Below are positions 13,564-23,629 of a stretch of DNA of 64,000 nt, one piece after another. The notes beneath the pieces are model-generated. The model saw only the letters and a list, made by a program, of their open reading frames with translations. It was not told where the DNA came from and did no database searches. Source of the stretch: Dendrophyllia cribrosa. Taxonomy: Eukaryota; Cnidaria; Anthozoa; Scleractinia; Dendrophylliidae. The number at the start of each line of letters is the position of its first letter. The first letter of the stretch is position 1. The stretch covers positions 25,730,292 through 25,794,291 of the forward strand of contig JAJLRJ010000011.1 in NCBI GenBank assembly GCA_024195265.1, read 5' to 3'. A program made the position numbers and the translations under genes.

Positions 13564-14149
13564 ATCATCATCATCATCATCATATCATCATCATCATCAC
13601 CATCATCATTATCATCATCATATCATCATCATCATATCATCATCATCATCATCATCATCATATCATCATCATCATCATCATCATATCATCATCATCATCA
13701 TATCATCATCATCATCATCATCATCATATCATCATCATCATCATCATATCATCATCATCATCATCATCATCATCACTTTTAAACATCAGGATAATACACA
13801 AACAAGGCTAAATACATATTCATATACTTCTAAACCTTAAAATATTACATTCTAATGAGAACTACTCTGATTGTACTTACAATAATGTAAAGTTAAAGAA
13901 TAAAATTAAAATTAAAACTAAAGCCCGTTTTCTATGAATGCCGTGTTTATGAAACAAGGTAATAATCCTCAATTGAAGGGTCGCTGTATTGGAAAATATA
14001 TATAAATAGTGGACAACTAAGGTATATTAAGACGTGGCCGTTAAGCAGTGTAGACCCATATCTCACTGGTGCTTGTACTGTACTCCGCCTGTCCATGGGA
14101 GATCCGGGTATGAGATTAGCTGTAAATGTTTTTTCCAAAAGTAAAAGAG

Positions 14150-14184
<35 letters not shown>

Positions 14185-17100
14185 ATTGTTTATCTCCTAA
14201 ATAATACAACGCACTGAGATGAAACTTTGTCAAGAGCTTAAGCGTGATACAAAGGTTCAAGTTGACAAGTAGTTGGCATAAAAGAGTAACATGACTGTTA
14301 AAGGACATCCTTACTGCACACGCAATTGATGTTAAAACGCCATGCTACATCATGCGCGAGCACGAGCGCAAAGGAAGAAATCTAAACACATAAAGGGATG
14401 AGGTAGCCGTTGCGTTACCTTTGCTTAGGTTTAACTCGCTTGGATGGTCGGTGATCCCTACTTTTTTTCAATTCGTTTTCAATTCTGGACATAAAAACCA
14501 GATATGCATGTTTGCATATATTTGACGAAATGTCGATAGCACCCCGTGTGGTGATAAAGATAACACTAGATATATTTTAAAATAATCAACAGTGATTTAG
14601 ATAAACATATACAAGCAAAAACTAACGATAAAAGAGTCCGACGTTTCGGCGACATCTTGGCGCCATTGTCAAGGGAAACTAAATTAAATATGCGATCTCA
14701 AGAGTACAATTACGACCATGTTTAAATGTACAATCAGGCTCAATTTGCGCTAAGGTCTTTGTCTAACTTATGTAAATTAATGACTCTGGACTCTTAGTTA
14801 CTCTTGAGATCGCATATTTAATTTAGTTTCCCTTGACAATGGCACCAAGATGTCGCCGAAACGTCGGACTCCTTTATCGTTAGTTTTTGCTTGTATATAT
14901 TTTAAAATATGACAATATATCAAGAATCCATGTGTACTTTTCCTTTCCTTTCATAGCAACCGTTCAATGAGTTTGGCACCTCAATGATGACGATGTTTGT
15001 GATGACTCTGGGGGAACTCGATTACCGTGATAACTTTATGCCCTGGGACAACCTGACTTTCGCACCACTCACAAACTTCCTGTTTATCGTGCTTGTACTT
15101 ATGATGCCGATTATATTAATGAACATGTTGGTAAGTCAAAGGATGGCTCATAATCTCGTCACCAGGGCTATCTGCGCTTTTAAAATGGCAGAGCGGGTGT
15201 AGAAACTCATGGATTAGTCTTCCAAAATACTCCAAACATTTTGGAGCATTTTGTCACCTAACATGATAGAAATGCTTTCGTTTCGTTTGAACAACCGTTT
15301 CAGAAAACGTTTCATTGTTTGTCACGTGACAAAATACGCCACGATTCTTGGAGTATTTTGGCAGTCTTGTCCAGGGGTGTCTACGCCCATCCCGCCATTT
15401 GGAAAGCGGAGTAGGCGCTGGGGACGAGATTGGATGGTTAATTACAAAGACAGAACCGAGTCTTTAATTTAAGGCCTTGGGCTCTAGCAAAACTGCGGCT
15501 GGTAGAACCGCAGACCAGTATGACTGCTGTAGACTACGGTGCGCCCGTACGGGTATATACTCAACGTAGTATGACTGCATAATGCATAATGTATGTCAGT
15601 AGTACGACCGTTGTACGACGACTAACTTTACGACCGTGGTATGACTTTGGTATGACTGTGATACGACTACGCTACGACTGAAAAACGACTATTGTGCGAC
15701 AATGGTACGACTGTAATACGAGTATGGTGCGACTGTTATACGACTATGGTTCGACAATGGTATGACTGTAATGCGACTATGATGCGACAATATAACGACT
15801 GTAGTAGGACTATGGTGCGACAATGGCTCGACTCTAATATGACTATGGTACGACTGTAATACGACTTTGGTGCGACAATGGTACGACTGTAAGGCGAGTA
15901 TGGTGATGTGCGACAATGGTACGTCTGCAATACGAGTAAGGTGATGTGCGACAATAGTACGACTGTGGTACGAGTATGGTAACGTGCGACAATGGTATGA
16001 CTGTGGTATGAGTATGGTGCGACAATGGTACGACTGTATATAATACGAGTATGGTGCGACAATGCTACGACTGTAATACGACTATGGTGCGACAATGCTA
16101 CGACTGTAATACGAGTATGGTAACGTGCGATAATGGTACGAGTGTGGTGCGACAATGGTACGACTGTGTAGAATTATGCTATGAATGCAGGACGACTGTA
16201 GCACGAATGCGGTAGGAATGCGTTGGTTTGCATTATTTCCGCGGTTGGTTTGACGTTTGACTGCGGTACGAGTGCGTTGCAGCTGCGGTTTGCTTTTCTT
16301 TGACTGCAGAATGCCAATGGGTCAACAGACTTAAAAACTCAAGTGTCTCAATGTTTAAACTATTAACTATTAGGTTGGTCTGGCCGTTGGAGACATCGAC
16401 AAAATTCAGCAGAGTGCAGTGATGGATCGTTACGTCCAACAAGTAAGTAAATAATATCTGTCCTAGCATGCAAGTTATTGCAATGCATGGCACACAATTG
16501 TGCAGAAGCAATGAAGTTTCCCAATTTGGATCTGGGGTTTTGTAAAATTTAGCAATGATCAACGGACTTGCATCTTCTGATGAGCTTGTACAATACCGCG
16601 GAAGAAAAGCACTGACACTGTCAAGAGATTCATGTTCTCCTCTTTAACAAGTCAGCATTGTTTATAAGATCTTTATAATCTTTATCTAACAATCTAGAAT
16701 AACACAAAAGTGTTAAATATATATATTTTATTTAAATATTGTTTTATCTAAAACCTGAAAATCCCTATGACACAGCTCCTTCAAGATTTATATGTAGATT
16801 AACAGTTTGATTATTTAAATTCATTACAGATTAGACTGCTTGTGGAAATAGAAAGTTTCCTTCCCGAGTTCATTTTGAAGAGAGTACAAATCTACTCCCA
16901 CACCGAGTTTCCTAATCACCCCAGGACATTCAGAAACGCGGTCAGTGAAAGTTTAATCCCATTCAGACCGGGGGGGGGGGGGGGGGGCGGGGGAAGTGCC
17001 CGCGCTGATTTTGAACATTTATAACTTTAGCAACATTTAACCAATACCCGCTAAACGTCGTGATGTTTTTTGAAATGATGTAACAAGATTTTTGTTCATA

Positions 17101-20100
17101 GCATGTGATGCTGCCATGGCAACCATGTTTTGACAACAATATTTACCCAATGTTTTTTCTTTGCTTTTCTTTCCACTTTGCGTTTTTAGCCTAACTGTGC
17201 TTAAAACAAATATATAATATATAGTAAAAGTTGACTGTTAGTAGCTTTGCAATAAAATTTTTTAATAATTAGTTGATTATAATATATTGAGGGAGAATAT
17301 TTATTTATAAGCCCAGTGGTATCTTTTACATTATAGGGCAATAAACTTGAACTTGAACTTGAATGATGGAAATTCAAGATGGCGGATCCAAGATGGCCGC
17401 CATTCAAAAAGATGGCATAATTCCCGTGTCATACAACGTCATCACGTCATTTGACTTAGACAGTTTTTGACGTACTTAAACCATCTACGTTTCATAGCCA
17501 TACGTTTCATAGCCATAGCCGAACCCAGAAAACGACCAAAAAAGCCGATCGTAATACTTAGTAATTACTAATTACTTTCTATATATTGTTACTTTAGCTT
17601 TTAGACATTCTCATTGGATTCCATAAACCCGAGGCTAGCGATGAGGAAAAAACCGATGAAACATCGCCAGAGAAGCTTAACGTTAAACAGAACGTACAGC
17701 AACAGGACGCAAAGTAAGCAAACTCTTCCCCGCTTTTAAAATGGGTGGCCGGGCTTAAAAACCGCTGGACAAGACTGTCAAAATACTCCAAAAATCCGTA
17801 AAACGAGAAGTAATTACATCGTTTTGTTTGAACTTCAAACATCTTGCGGCAACGGTTGACTCCCCGGAGAATAAAATGCTTTGTTTTTGCCCGGCTAACC
17901 TCGTTTTCAACTTTTTCGCTGCGAGGCTTAGCGACGTAAATCTTTTGTTTTTCACGCTAGGAAATTTTTGATCGAAATTGAGCCATGTTTTTTTGTTACA
18001 AATTATCTTCGTGAGTTTTTATCCTGTTGGCCTCATATTTTCCACAATAACAGATATTCTCATGATCTATGTTTTGTTGGTTTTGTATTTTCAGTTTTCG
18101 GTATTTTTGGCTGGAAAGTGACGTCACCAAGATTGGGCCAAAATTTAAATTTCACATTTTGATATATCCAATGGCTGCTGCTGAAAGAGCAAGCTCACAC
18201 AAGTCCAAAACCGAAGAGATGACCAAAATATGTTGATTCAGTCAAGAGATATAATTAGTTGAAATTTGCATTTGTGCTATTTTTAGTAACAAAATGGCGG
18301 GAATTTTGAAATTCAAACAATTATATCTCTTGACTGTATCAAGATATTTTAGTTGTCTCTTCGGTTTTGAACTTGTTTGAGCTTGCTCTTTCAGCAGCAA
18401 CCATTAAATGTATTAAAATGTAAAATTTGAATTTTGGCCCAAAACAAAACCATACGAACATTTGGAATTCAAAGTTCTACCATACTTCCAACATTAAACG
18501 GATAAAAACTGAAAAATTATTTTGGAACATGGCCAAATTAGGTGTCCTAATTGCCAAGCGTGTTTATACAAAATGGCGGGGCGTGATAAAGGCCTTTTGC
18601 TGAAAAGAACCTTCAAAAGCGCTATTTCATCGTGTGTCAGGTGACAAAATCATCCACGATTCTTGGAGTATTTTGGCAGGCTCAGTCCCAACCCGTTTTC
18701 CTCTCTGAATTCACCATTATCCTGAATTGTCAAATTGCTTTAAATTTACGATTATAGTTAATTTAGAACACTGACAGTCTGAAAGGAATTCTGGGAAGTC
18801 AGCATTTTTGTTGAAAAAGAACAATCCTTAGTGTTCGGACAGGACTCGAACCTACGACCCTTCGCTGACTTATCCTCTCTTCTAACCACTGACCACCACG
18901 CTGCTGATTGAGCAAACCTCAATATTTTAACATAATAAAATTCATGCGCTTATTCTACACCCTGTAGTAAGCCTATAAAATCACTCTCTAGAAAATAATT
19001 TTAGAAAGTAAATGGAAAAGCTTGATCACCAAACCTCAACAAAAAGCTAACCATTTGAAATCAGCGCTTAGGCCTAATCACTGTAGATCAATGATATTCT
19101 ATGCAAGACTCAAATAAATATCTTGCAGATTTAACTTCCCATCGCCTTGTTGTTCGGTGGTCTAGTGGTAAGAAGACGTTCCTAGTAGCGGTAGTTCCGG
19201 GTTCGAATCCAGTCCAAATAACATGGCTTTTTTTATTTCTTCTTTTCTCTTTTAAATGTCCTGGGAAACAGTGTTCTAAATTATCTATAATCATGAATTC
19301 AGAGCAATTTGACAATTCAGGATAATGGTGAATTTAGACCTGAGAACGTGTTGCTCAGTCCAGGCGTTGCTACGCGCGCCCTACCACCATTTTGAATGCA
19401 GAGAAGGACCTGGGGACTAGGTTGGCAAAGTAAGCAGTTTTTAAAATACCCAAACTTTAACCAAAATCATTAGTTTTCATACTCAGTTTTTAAAATATTT
19501 TGCTTTTTCAACACTCGGTTTGTCGAATGTTTGACTACTAGTAGATGAAGGAACAAACAGGATCTCTTTGATCGGTGAAAGGAGAGTTAATGTAAAACAT
19601 TTTTCGTAGAATCTGATTGACACGATGACGATGGAAGGAAGCTCGAATAGCTCAGATCTAGCACGATCCTCGTGTACCATGCCCTATGAGGCTCAGTAAG
19701 AAAAAAACCAAGCTTTATTCCATGGAAACAAACTTGATTCTACATGATATTAAACATTAACGTGATTCTTTAAAACGCAAACGTGATTCTTCAAAAAGTG
19801 CGGGCAACCTGTTTCTTTGAAACAAAATTTGGATTCTATGAAACGCAAACTTGAGATTCTTTGTAATGTAAACTTGGTTCTATGAAACAAAAAAAGTCAA
19901 GGTTTTGGTTCAAAGATTCAAGTTTGCGTTTTCTGTTACTGAGCCTCGTAGCACACGGTACACATAACTTTAAAAGGAGAACGAGGATAGGCTAAGCTAA
20001 AGGGAAAATTCTTAACCAATTCGAGATTCCTTCCATCGCCATCGTGTCAATTCCGAAGGAAACTAATTCAACTCTCCTCTAATAAACCAATGAGCCTCAA

Positions 20101-20314
20101 CGGTATAATACAAGTACCTTATTAATTAAGGCTGTTTTAATATTTAATTTACAGCATGCAAAAAGTGTTTGATATACTGAGGGAACAGTCTGAGATGCTA
20201 AAAGAAATTCGTCACGAAAACAGCATGAAAGGCACGAAGGAAGCCCCGAAAGAGGAGCAAACTTCATTCAGCAAAAGTTTGTTTGATAGCTCTATAGCTA
20301 AAAGACTATTCTGA
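1092..20314 (+). CDS. TRPA1: TRPA1-like cation channel, 3' part (8 exons)
   Basis: Coding exons, all with AG/GT borders and consistent phase: 1092-1258, 2466-2526, 4631-4696, 14957-15130, 16374-16442, 16830-16940, 17598-17713 and 20155-20314 (stop TGA 20312). The first exon gives an S3/S4-like segment (FSNYVEWVCYITAMIY, then GWMNLSLFLRK). The next two give the S4-S5 linker and S5 (VLLLWMLFIMAFATTFLMLM). Exon 14957 gives the pore, with FVMTLGELDYRDNF matching the TRPA1 filter region LGD-x-NYR, followed by S6 ending PIILMNML. Exon 16374 gives VGLAVGDI, a TRPA family hallmark after S6. The last exons give a helical cytoplasmic tail. TRPA1 channels are tetrameric plasma-membrane, calcium-permeable sensors of irritants and temperature. 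The 5' exons and any ankyrin repeats are outside the window. The S5-pore intron is about 10.3 kb and contains another gene. A TRPA paralogue other than strict TRPA1 is possible. Confidence 0.87.
1259..2465. other. TRPA1-like intron, little structure
   Basis: Only small features are visible: a CACACA-type tract at 1549-1577, three copies of AGATACGAGCT at 1605-1640, and short direct repeats of TATGAAGTACTCGTTAAAC near 1780-1826. No supported exon or RNA gene. Confidence 0.6.
2785..2972. repeat. Palindromic MITE (TACACCTTATTCAT ends)
   Basis: The ends TACACCTTATTCATAAATGG and its inverse flank an inverted GATTAATTAGCCTCA-type core. It is a diverged member of the family of the near-perfect copy at 21105-21289. 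It is in the intron between exons 2466-2526 and 4631-4696. Confidence 0.7.
3071..4295. repeat. Large palindromic element with TTAGGG at the core
   Basis: The arms 3071-3540 and 3840-4295 are reverse complements (ACCTGCCAACTTTTC..., then CCGAATTTCCGAAAAATTT-rich DNA). The inner part 3590-3775 is a second palindrome holding (CCCTAA)n at 3640-3660 and (TTAGGG)n at 3708-3725, bounded by AGTCCATGGACT. A relative of the outer arm lies at 29250-29550. Confidence 0.8.
5216..6880. repeat. Array of GGAAC-N5-GTTCC dyads (63-bp units)
   Basis: Between about 5330 and 6420 a 63-bp unit repeats, each holding two 15-bp palindromes such as GGAACACGAAGTTCC and GGAACAACTGGTTCC, separated by 15 and 18 bp. Spacers vary but the half-sites are kept, and some units swap the core to TTCGT. 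From 6420 to 6880 the repeats lose their regular spacing, yet dyads continue (GGAACACTTTGTTCC, GGAACGTGTTGTTCC, and N4 forms). The array ends about 330 bp before the recombinase ATG. Preservation of the half-sites over the spacers suggests sites bound by a dimeric protein. Confidence 0.85.
7212..8987 (+). CDS. Crypton-like tyrosine recombinase with C2H2 finger and Myb domain
   Basis: Uninterrupted 591-codon frame with no intron, inside the S5-pore intron of the TRPA1-like gene and on the same strand. The frame is open from 7158, but its first ATG is 7212 (the earlier TTG at 7200 is not a eukaryotic start). Positions here count from that ATG. A C2H2-like finger has C36, C41, H55 and H60. A tyrosine-recombinase-type region spans about 245-450 with a full candidate catalytic set: R302 (KGSRPMTYQ), K334 (TAGKYGF), H397-P-T-R400, H427 and nucleophile Y436 (ARVHYQK). 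A charged, proline-rich linker follows. A Myb/SANT-like domain at about 533-583 (FTPEEDRCL, GYGQW, RT near residue 569) resembles the telobox Myb type. Tyrosine recombinases cut and rejoin DNA through a covalent 3'-phosphotyrosine; Cryptons use one for transposition. Whether this copy is mobile or a host gene derived from one is not decided. The coding stretch looks more GC-rich than its surroundings. Confidence 0.8.
   Translation: MNKREDEIDWSKLANASPKPKRLHLEEDDSDGLFHCPLQTCNHDGFATQRGCRKHVKNKHRWYFHFDEKPNSTQIEAACLGNENETDADQKTRRKIRTVASFDMSSDIARDFLSWLTGSGGGCKSDRQAQQIVSKCLKFLKFCCEDEEELTFDIVDFSLCSPNLLFKFVDTMQDDWKLGHAGRLGYLDAIAELGDFRKVNGASDSILRGLSSTEMYLKRVRKTVSKMMRLQWTSELDIDALEAKGHWATLEELLEVVARFLPRYEGVLNACKEKQGTVSPLDLSFATKFLAVYLFIKVKGSRPMTYQYLTVEMVNKAKTNGGFIDQKMFKTAGKYGFDSLFLTDTSMQVLDGYINHIRPLLKPTCDYVLVTRNGGQQNKLGELMSKLVFDATGKYVHPTRYRQIVETASSKHLSSSAQSAISEDQKHSSVVARVHYQKQRSREVATKAHEFLERLHGDKGSELEMDVRSRLSDKSTSSQEQDDDVKGDMSSTEEVETSPKTPPPPTPLRRVPRLKREHASKVTEIGARRKQMLFTPEEDRCLKTGLERHGYGQWQAILRDPEFHFQTGRTANSLLSRAARRFGSHSKSCHN
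9115..10210. repeat. Tandem ~468-bp duplication downstream of the recombinase ORF
   Basis: Units start near 9115, 9587 and 10053 at GAACTCTTCTTGAT; the third is partial. Each full unit contains a copy of the element beginning TTAAAGGAGCTATGTCA, followed by an inverted TTGGCCAATTTTTT stretch. Copies differ by scattered substitutions. The first starts about 130 bp after the stop codon, so it may overlap the 3' untranslated region. Confidence 0.8.
11150..11900. repeat. Diverged tandem repeat, ~230-310 bp spacing
   Basis: Similar blocks beginning GTC(A/G)TAAAAAGGAAC or close variants occur near 11279, 11588 and 11817. Each is followed by a related GCCGATTCGA or GACGATCTCAG segment. The interval 10211-11150 before it shows no convincing gene or repeat. 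Confidence 0.5.
11975..12900. repeat. Long inverted repeat, ~410-bp arms
   Basis: The left arm 11975-12385 is repeated in reverse complement at about 12495-12900. The centre is AAAG/CTTT-rich with a short TATATA microsatellite. The arms contain internal ACGGAGACAGTACTTACAG-type repeats. Frames across the arms are mirror images of each other and are not genes. Confidence 0.85.
13170..13776. repeat. (ATC)n microsatellite, ~600 bp
   Basis: A near-continuous CAT/ATC trinucleotide tract is broken at intervals by ATATCATC and CACCATCATCATTATC, which form a longer higher-order unit that recurs several times. It lies in the TRPA1-like intron. A shorter tract of the same motif is at 4990-5030. The open frame across it (His/Ile/Ser runs) is an artefact. 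Confidence 0.95.
14607..14900. repeat. Palindromic MITE just before the pore exon
   Basis: The arms of about 100 bp (ATACAAGCAAAAACTAACG, then GACGTTTCGGCGACATCTTG) are near-exact inverses around a 100-bp centre. It ends about 57 bp upstream of the exon at 14957. The interval 13800-14606 before it holds only the 33-nt G run at 14151. Confidence 0.85.
15540..16250. repeat. Degenerate minisatellite (TACGACTGTAATACGAGTATGGTGCGACAATGG-like)
   Basis: About 700 bp of short units built from ACGACTGT, ACGAGTATGGT and GCGACAATGGT, about 11-13 bp each in variable order. It fills most of the intron between exons 14957-15130 and 16374-16442. It edges within about 130 bp of the 16374 exon. Confidence 0.85.
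17714..20154. other. TRPA1-like intron filled with repeats
   Basis: It contains a partial GGCCTTTATCACGC-family copy (about 17850-17960), an inverted repeat at 18150-18450 around GAGCAAGCTC(A/T), the paired tRNA-like element 18709-19337, and a palindromic element at about 19545-20095 whose centre repeats GATTCTATGAAACGCAAAC. No coding exon was found between 17713 and 20155. Confidence 0.6.
18709..19337. repeat. Inverted repeat with a tRNA-like head in each arm
   Basis: The terminal arms of about 65 bp (GAATTCACCATTATCCTGAA and its inverse) enclose two tRNA-like stretches pointing away from or toward each other: - strand 18834-18906 (B box GGTTCGAGTCC) and + strand 19150-19222 (A box TGGTCTAGTGG, B box GGTTCGAATCC). 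Neither folds into a clean cloverleaf. Probably two SINE-like copies in inverted order, or one composite element. Confidence 0.6.
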
Positions 20315-20671
20315 TCACAGAATTCTACAACAATGCTGTCGAATCTACTCCTTGGATTTTGCGTTTACTAGCATAAGTTCGATACATCGAAACTCTTGTT
20401 TCTTGGAGTCACGTTAGAATTTTACATTGATTTGTCGAGTATGGACTGCTGTGTTACGATGCTTGAAAGCCGTTTTATCTTCATGACGTATGGCGTCACA
20501 TAATTTAAATGACGTCATCAAGAAGTAAATGCACCATCTTAAATCCACTAGTTAACTAATGCAAACAAAAACCGAAAAGGTACATAAATTCAATTGTAAT
20601 TTTTTAAATTCCGAAGACAGTACGGACATTTTTGACGATCATCCGATGTTTCTTGAGACCCACCTACTATG

Positions 20672-20820
20672 GGCCTTTATCACGCCCCGCCATTTTGTAT
20701 AAAAACAAAAGATTTACCTCCCAAGCCTCGCAGTGAAAAAGTTGAGAACGAGGTTAAGCAGGGGAAAACAAAGCATTTTATTCTCCTGGGAATCAACATG
20801 GTCGCCGTGTGATAAAGGCC
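20672..20820. repeat. MITE, GGCCTTTATCACGC family (complete copy)
   Basis: 149 bp with ends GGCCTTTATCACGC and GTGATAAAGGCC, and an inner AACAAAAGATTTACC...AAAGTTGA stretch. Other copies: 53859-54008 (complete, flanked by TA), 36592-36725 continuing at 37577 (split by another element, opposite orientation), 17850-17960 (partial). A fragment is at about 18566-18600. Confidence 0.85.
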
Positions 20821-21039
20821 CATTCTCAGTACTGACAATAAAGCAGGAATATTTCCATAACAATAGATATCCCGTTGTATATATTACCTCTATTCTTTCG
20901 ATTGTGCGCATTTGTCGAACAACATCTCAGAGTGTGGCCAGCGACCCACCCTCCCAACCCCCAGGCATGACGCGATGCACTGCCTTCAATGTACATGAAT
21001 GTACCACTGTCCACACCTGTGGACAGTGACCATTTCCAC

Positions 21040-21415
21040 CCTCCCATATCTCATTGTATATACCTAATTCAATAAAGGTTGCTTTGACAATTGGTCATTG
21101 GTAATACACCACTTTCATAATGGCGGCCGATTTATTTATTCTTTTATATGTATGTTAATTAGCCTCACCGGCCTCGTTGGCGTGTGCAAAATTCAAAAGA
21201 ATTTTTACTCTAAAACGAGGCCGGTGAGGCTAATTAACATACATATAAAAGAATAAATAAATCGGCCGCCATTATGAAAGTGGTGTATTGGTCATTGGCA
21301 TTTGGGCATACGGAACACAATGCAATGCTTTGCTTGAGTGACCGCCAAACAATAGCTTCCCAATGCCCAATTACCAAAGACCAAAGCAACCTTTTTGGAA
21401 TTAGGTGTATTCACG
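21040..21415. repeat. MITE nested in a second palindrome
   Basis: The inner element 21105-21289 is a near-perfect palindrome (ATACACCACTTTCATAATGG ends, CCTCACCGGCCTCGTT core). It is flanked by GGTCATTGG on both sides, a probable 9-bp target duplication. The outer arms (CCTAATTC.AAAAAGGTTGCTTTG) continue on both sides at 21062-21100 and 21370-21410, so the inner element landed in an older one. Confidence 0.8.
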
Positions 21416-21827
21416 TGTATTGTTGGTAGTGAGAATATGTTACTATGCCGCTTCTTTCCCCAAAGGTTCAAAAGGGAGTTTTGTTGGAGGAGAAAATTTG
21501 TTGAGTAGTAATGTAGGCGTAAAAGGACAATTGATATTCTTGTCTCAACGTGCGCCTGCAACCACCTTGTAGGGATATGGGATGAATCTGAGAAAATAAA
21601 GGGGATATGGGAAAAGGGGAAAAGGAAATCCGGAATATTGAGAAACAAATTTGAAATAAAAGAACAGGGGATATTTAGGTCTAAAATAATGTCCGCTGCA
21701 GAGCGTTTGCACGTGACGTCACAGCGGCCATATTCGTGCCCCAAAATAATGAAATGGCGGCCATATTGGTGTCCTAAACGAATCCTATGGGACTTAAGCT
21801 CTATTCTTCAAACATTTCCTGTAGGCC

Positions 21828-22195
21828 ACTTCGAAAAATACCATAATAATATTTTATGTGCAGGCTCAGCCTCACGAGGGTATAATTATCCAAGTCTCCT
21901 TTGTTAGAATGGCCACCCAAACTGGGTGGTGCTTGATGTAAGCCTGATTTTTCCAATTTCTTTTGTTTTCAGCACGAACTGCACGTGCTATGCTTCAACT
22001 TCGTGGCAATTTGCATACAGTGCACATTTGTATGCGAACACACAATGCTACGTCCTAGCGTTCCTACATGTACTCCGAATTCCATTGTGCCATTCTAACA
22101 AAAGAGACTTGAATAATTACACCCCGGTAAGGCTGAGCCTGAACATAAAAGAGTATTATGGTATTTTTCGGAGTGGTCAATGTGGCCGCTGGTCA
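21828..22195. repeat. Inverted-repeat element (CCGAAAAATACCATAATA ends)
   Basis: The ends CGAAAAATACCATAATA and TATTATGGTATTTTTCGGAG enclose an inverted AAGTCTCCTTTGTTAGAATGG pair. A relative in rearranged form is at about 23325-23625, with the same GTGCAGTTCGTGCT-like inner segment. Region 20315-21040 before it has only the 20672 MITE, and no gene was seen between 22195 and 22800. Confidence 0.65.
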
Positions 22196-22804
22196 CGTGA
22201 GTGAAAACACTGGGGCCTAAAGGAAGGCTTCTAATAGTCCCACTCCATGATAAACGGCCTTTGATACCTTTCACAGCCACCTTTGACATGATCTCAGAAA
22301 AATCTAGTGCCTCACTTTGCTTGAGATAAAAGGTCCCTCACTGACTTAAAAAGTTTGTAACTTTTCTTTATAATATTACATGATGGTGGATCCAAGATGG
22401 CGGCTGTTATATAACCACCAAGCTTCATTGTCAAAGTATTTAAATTAACGAATTGTCGGTTGCTCAGCTAGAATGTCGTTTTGTTACTGGTTTGTGTTAG
22501 TGATGTATTAGATATGTGTACATCCTTTTATCGGACCGGGTTATAATTTAAATAAAACCTTTTATAGTTTAATAGTTTTATTTATGTAGTAGACCCCACG
22601 GCCACTAACAGTTTTTTGCCTAACTGGATGTTTGATGTTTGAGTCGACTTCGACAAAAAAGACAACTTTTCTACAGCCCTACATTCAATGTTTGTGTTTT
22701 TAAAAGCTGGCTATCTAAATACACCTTTTATTTTGAATTGAATGAGTTGTCTGAGTCAGCATGTTTAAACTACAATTCAAGGCTTGTACTTCGCGGAAGA
22801 CTTA

Positions 22805-23290
22805 ATAGACCATTTTCGATATATTAAAATTCATACTTGGCTCCAAGGCTTGGGGGAATAAAACAAAAGAAATCACATTGAGGTTCAGTGTTGAATTATT
22901 CATTTCTTTTGTTTTATTCCCCCAAGCCTCGGAGCCAAGTATGAATTTTAATATATCGAAAATGGTCTATTATAGGTGGTTTGCAATCAATCTCTAGAGA
23001 CATAGATAACAATAGTGAAACGAACAAATGCTGGTGGACGAACAAAAGGAGCTAATGAGAGAACTATTGTTTATGTCCACCAGCATGGCGGCGATGACGT
23101 AACATGAAAACCACCTATATGCACGCAAAACTTCCCGGCACTTATTTAGGGTTAAAAACTCATTTTGAAATGGTTAGATTTTATTTACTGTTTTGGGTAG
23201 TGATATCCATAACAGTAAATAAAAGCTAACCATTTCAAAATGAGTTTTTAACCCTAAATAAGTACCGGGAAGTTTTGCGTGCATATAATC
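22805..23290. repeat. Three palindromic MITEs side by side
   Basis: The first, 22808-22971 (AGACCATTTTCGATATATTA ends), has arms of about 70 bp. The second, 22976-23117 (TAGGTGGTTT ends), is short and weak. The third, 23117-23285 (TATGCACGCAAAACTTCCCG ends), has arms of about 75 bp and TATA at both edges. They abut with almost no spacer. Confidence 0.8.
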
Positions 23291-23629
23291 AAATCTTCAC
23301 GAAGTACCAGCCTCAAAACGATTATTGACCACTCCGAAAAATACCATAATACTCCTTTATGTGCAAGCTCAGCCTCACCGGGGTGTACTAATTCAAGTCT
23401 CCTTTGTCAGAATGGCAAAATGGAATTCAGAGTACATGAAGGAAAACTAGGATGTAGCAGTGTTCACATACAAATGTGCACCGTATGCAAATTGCCACGA
23501 AGTTGAAGCATAGCACGTGCAGTTCGTGCTGAGAAATCGGAAAAATGAGGCTTACATCAAGCACCACCCAAACCTGCACTTTAAAGAGTATTATGGTATT
23601 TTTTCTATTTACTGGAGTGGGCAATTAGA

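Noticed and set aside
13167..13811. 214-codon His/Ile/Ser frame
   Set aside because: Pure (ATC)n microsatellite read in shifting frames.
15689..16155. - strand Ser/His/Thr-rich frames
   Set aside because: Minisatellite units in open phase.
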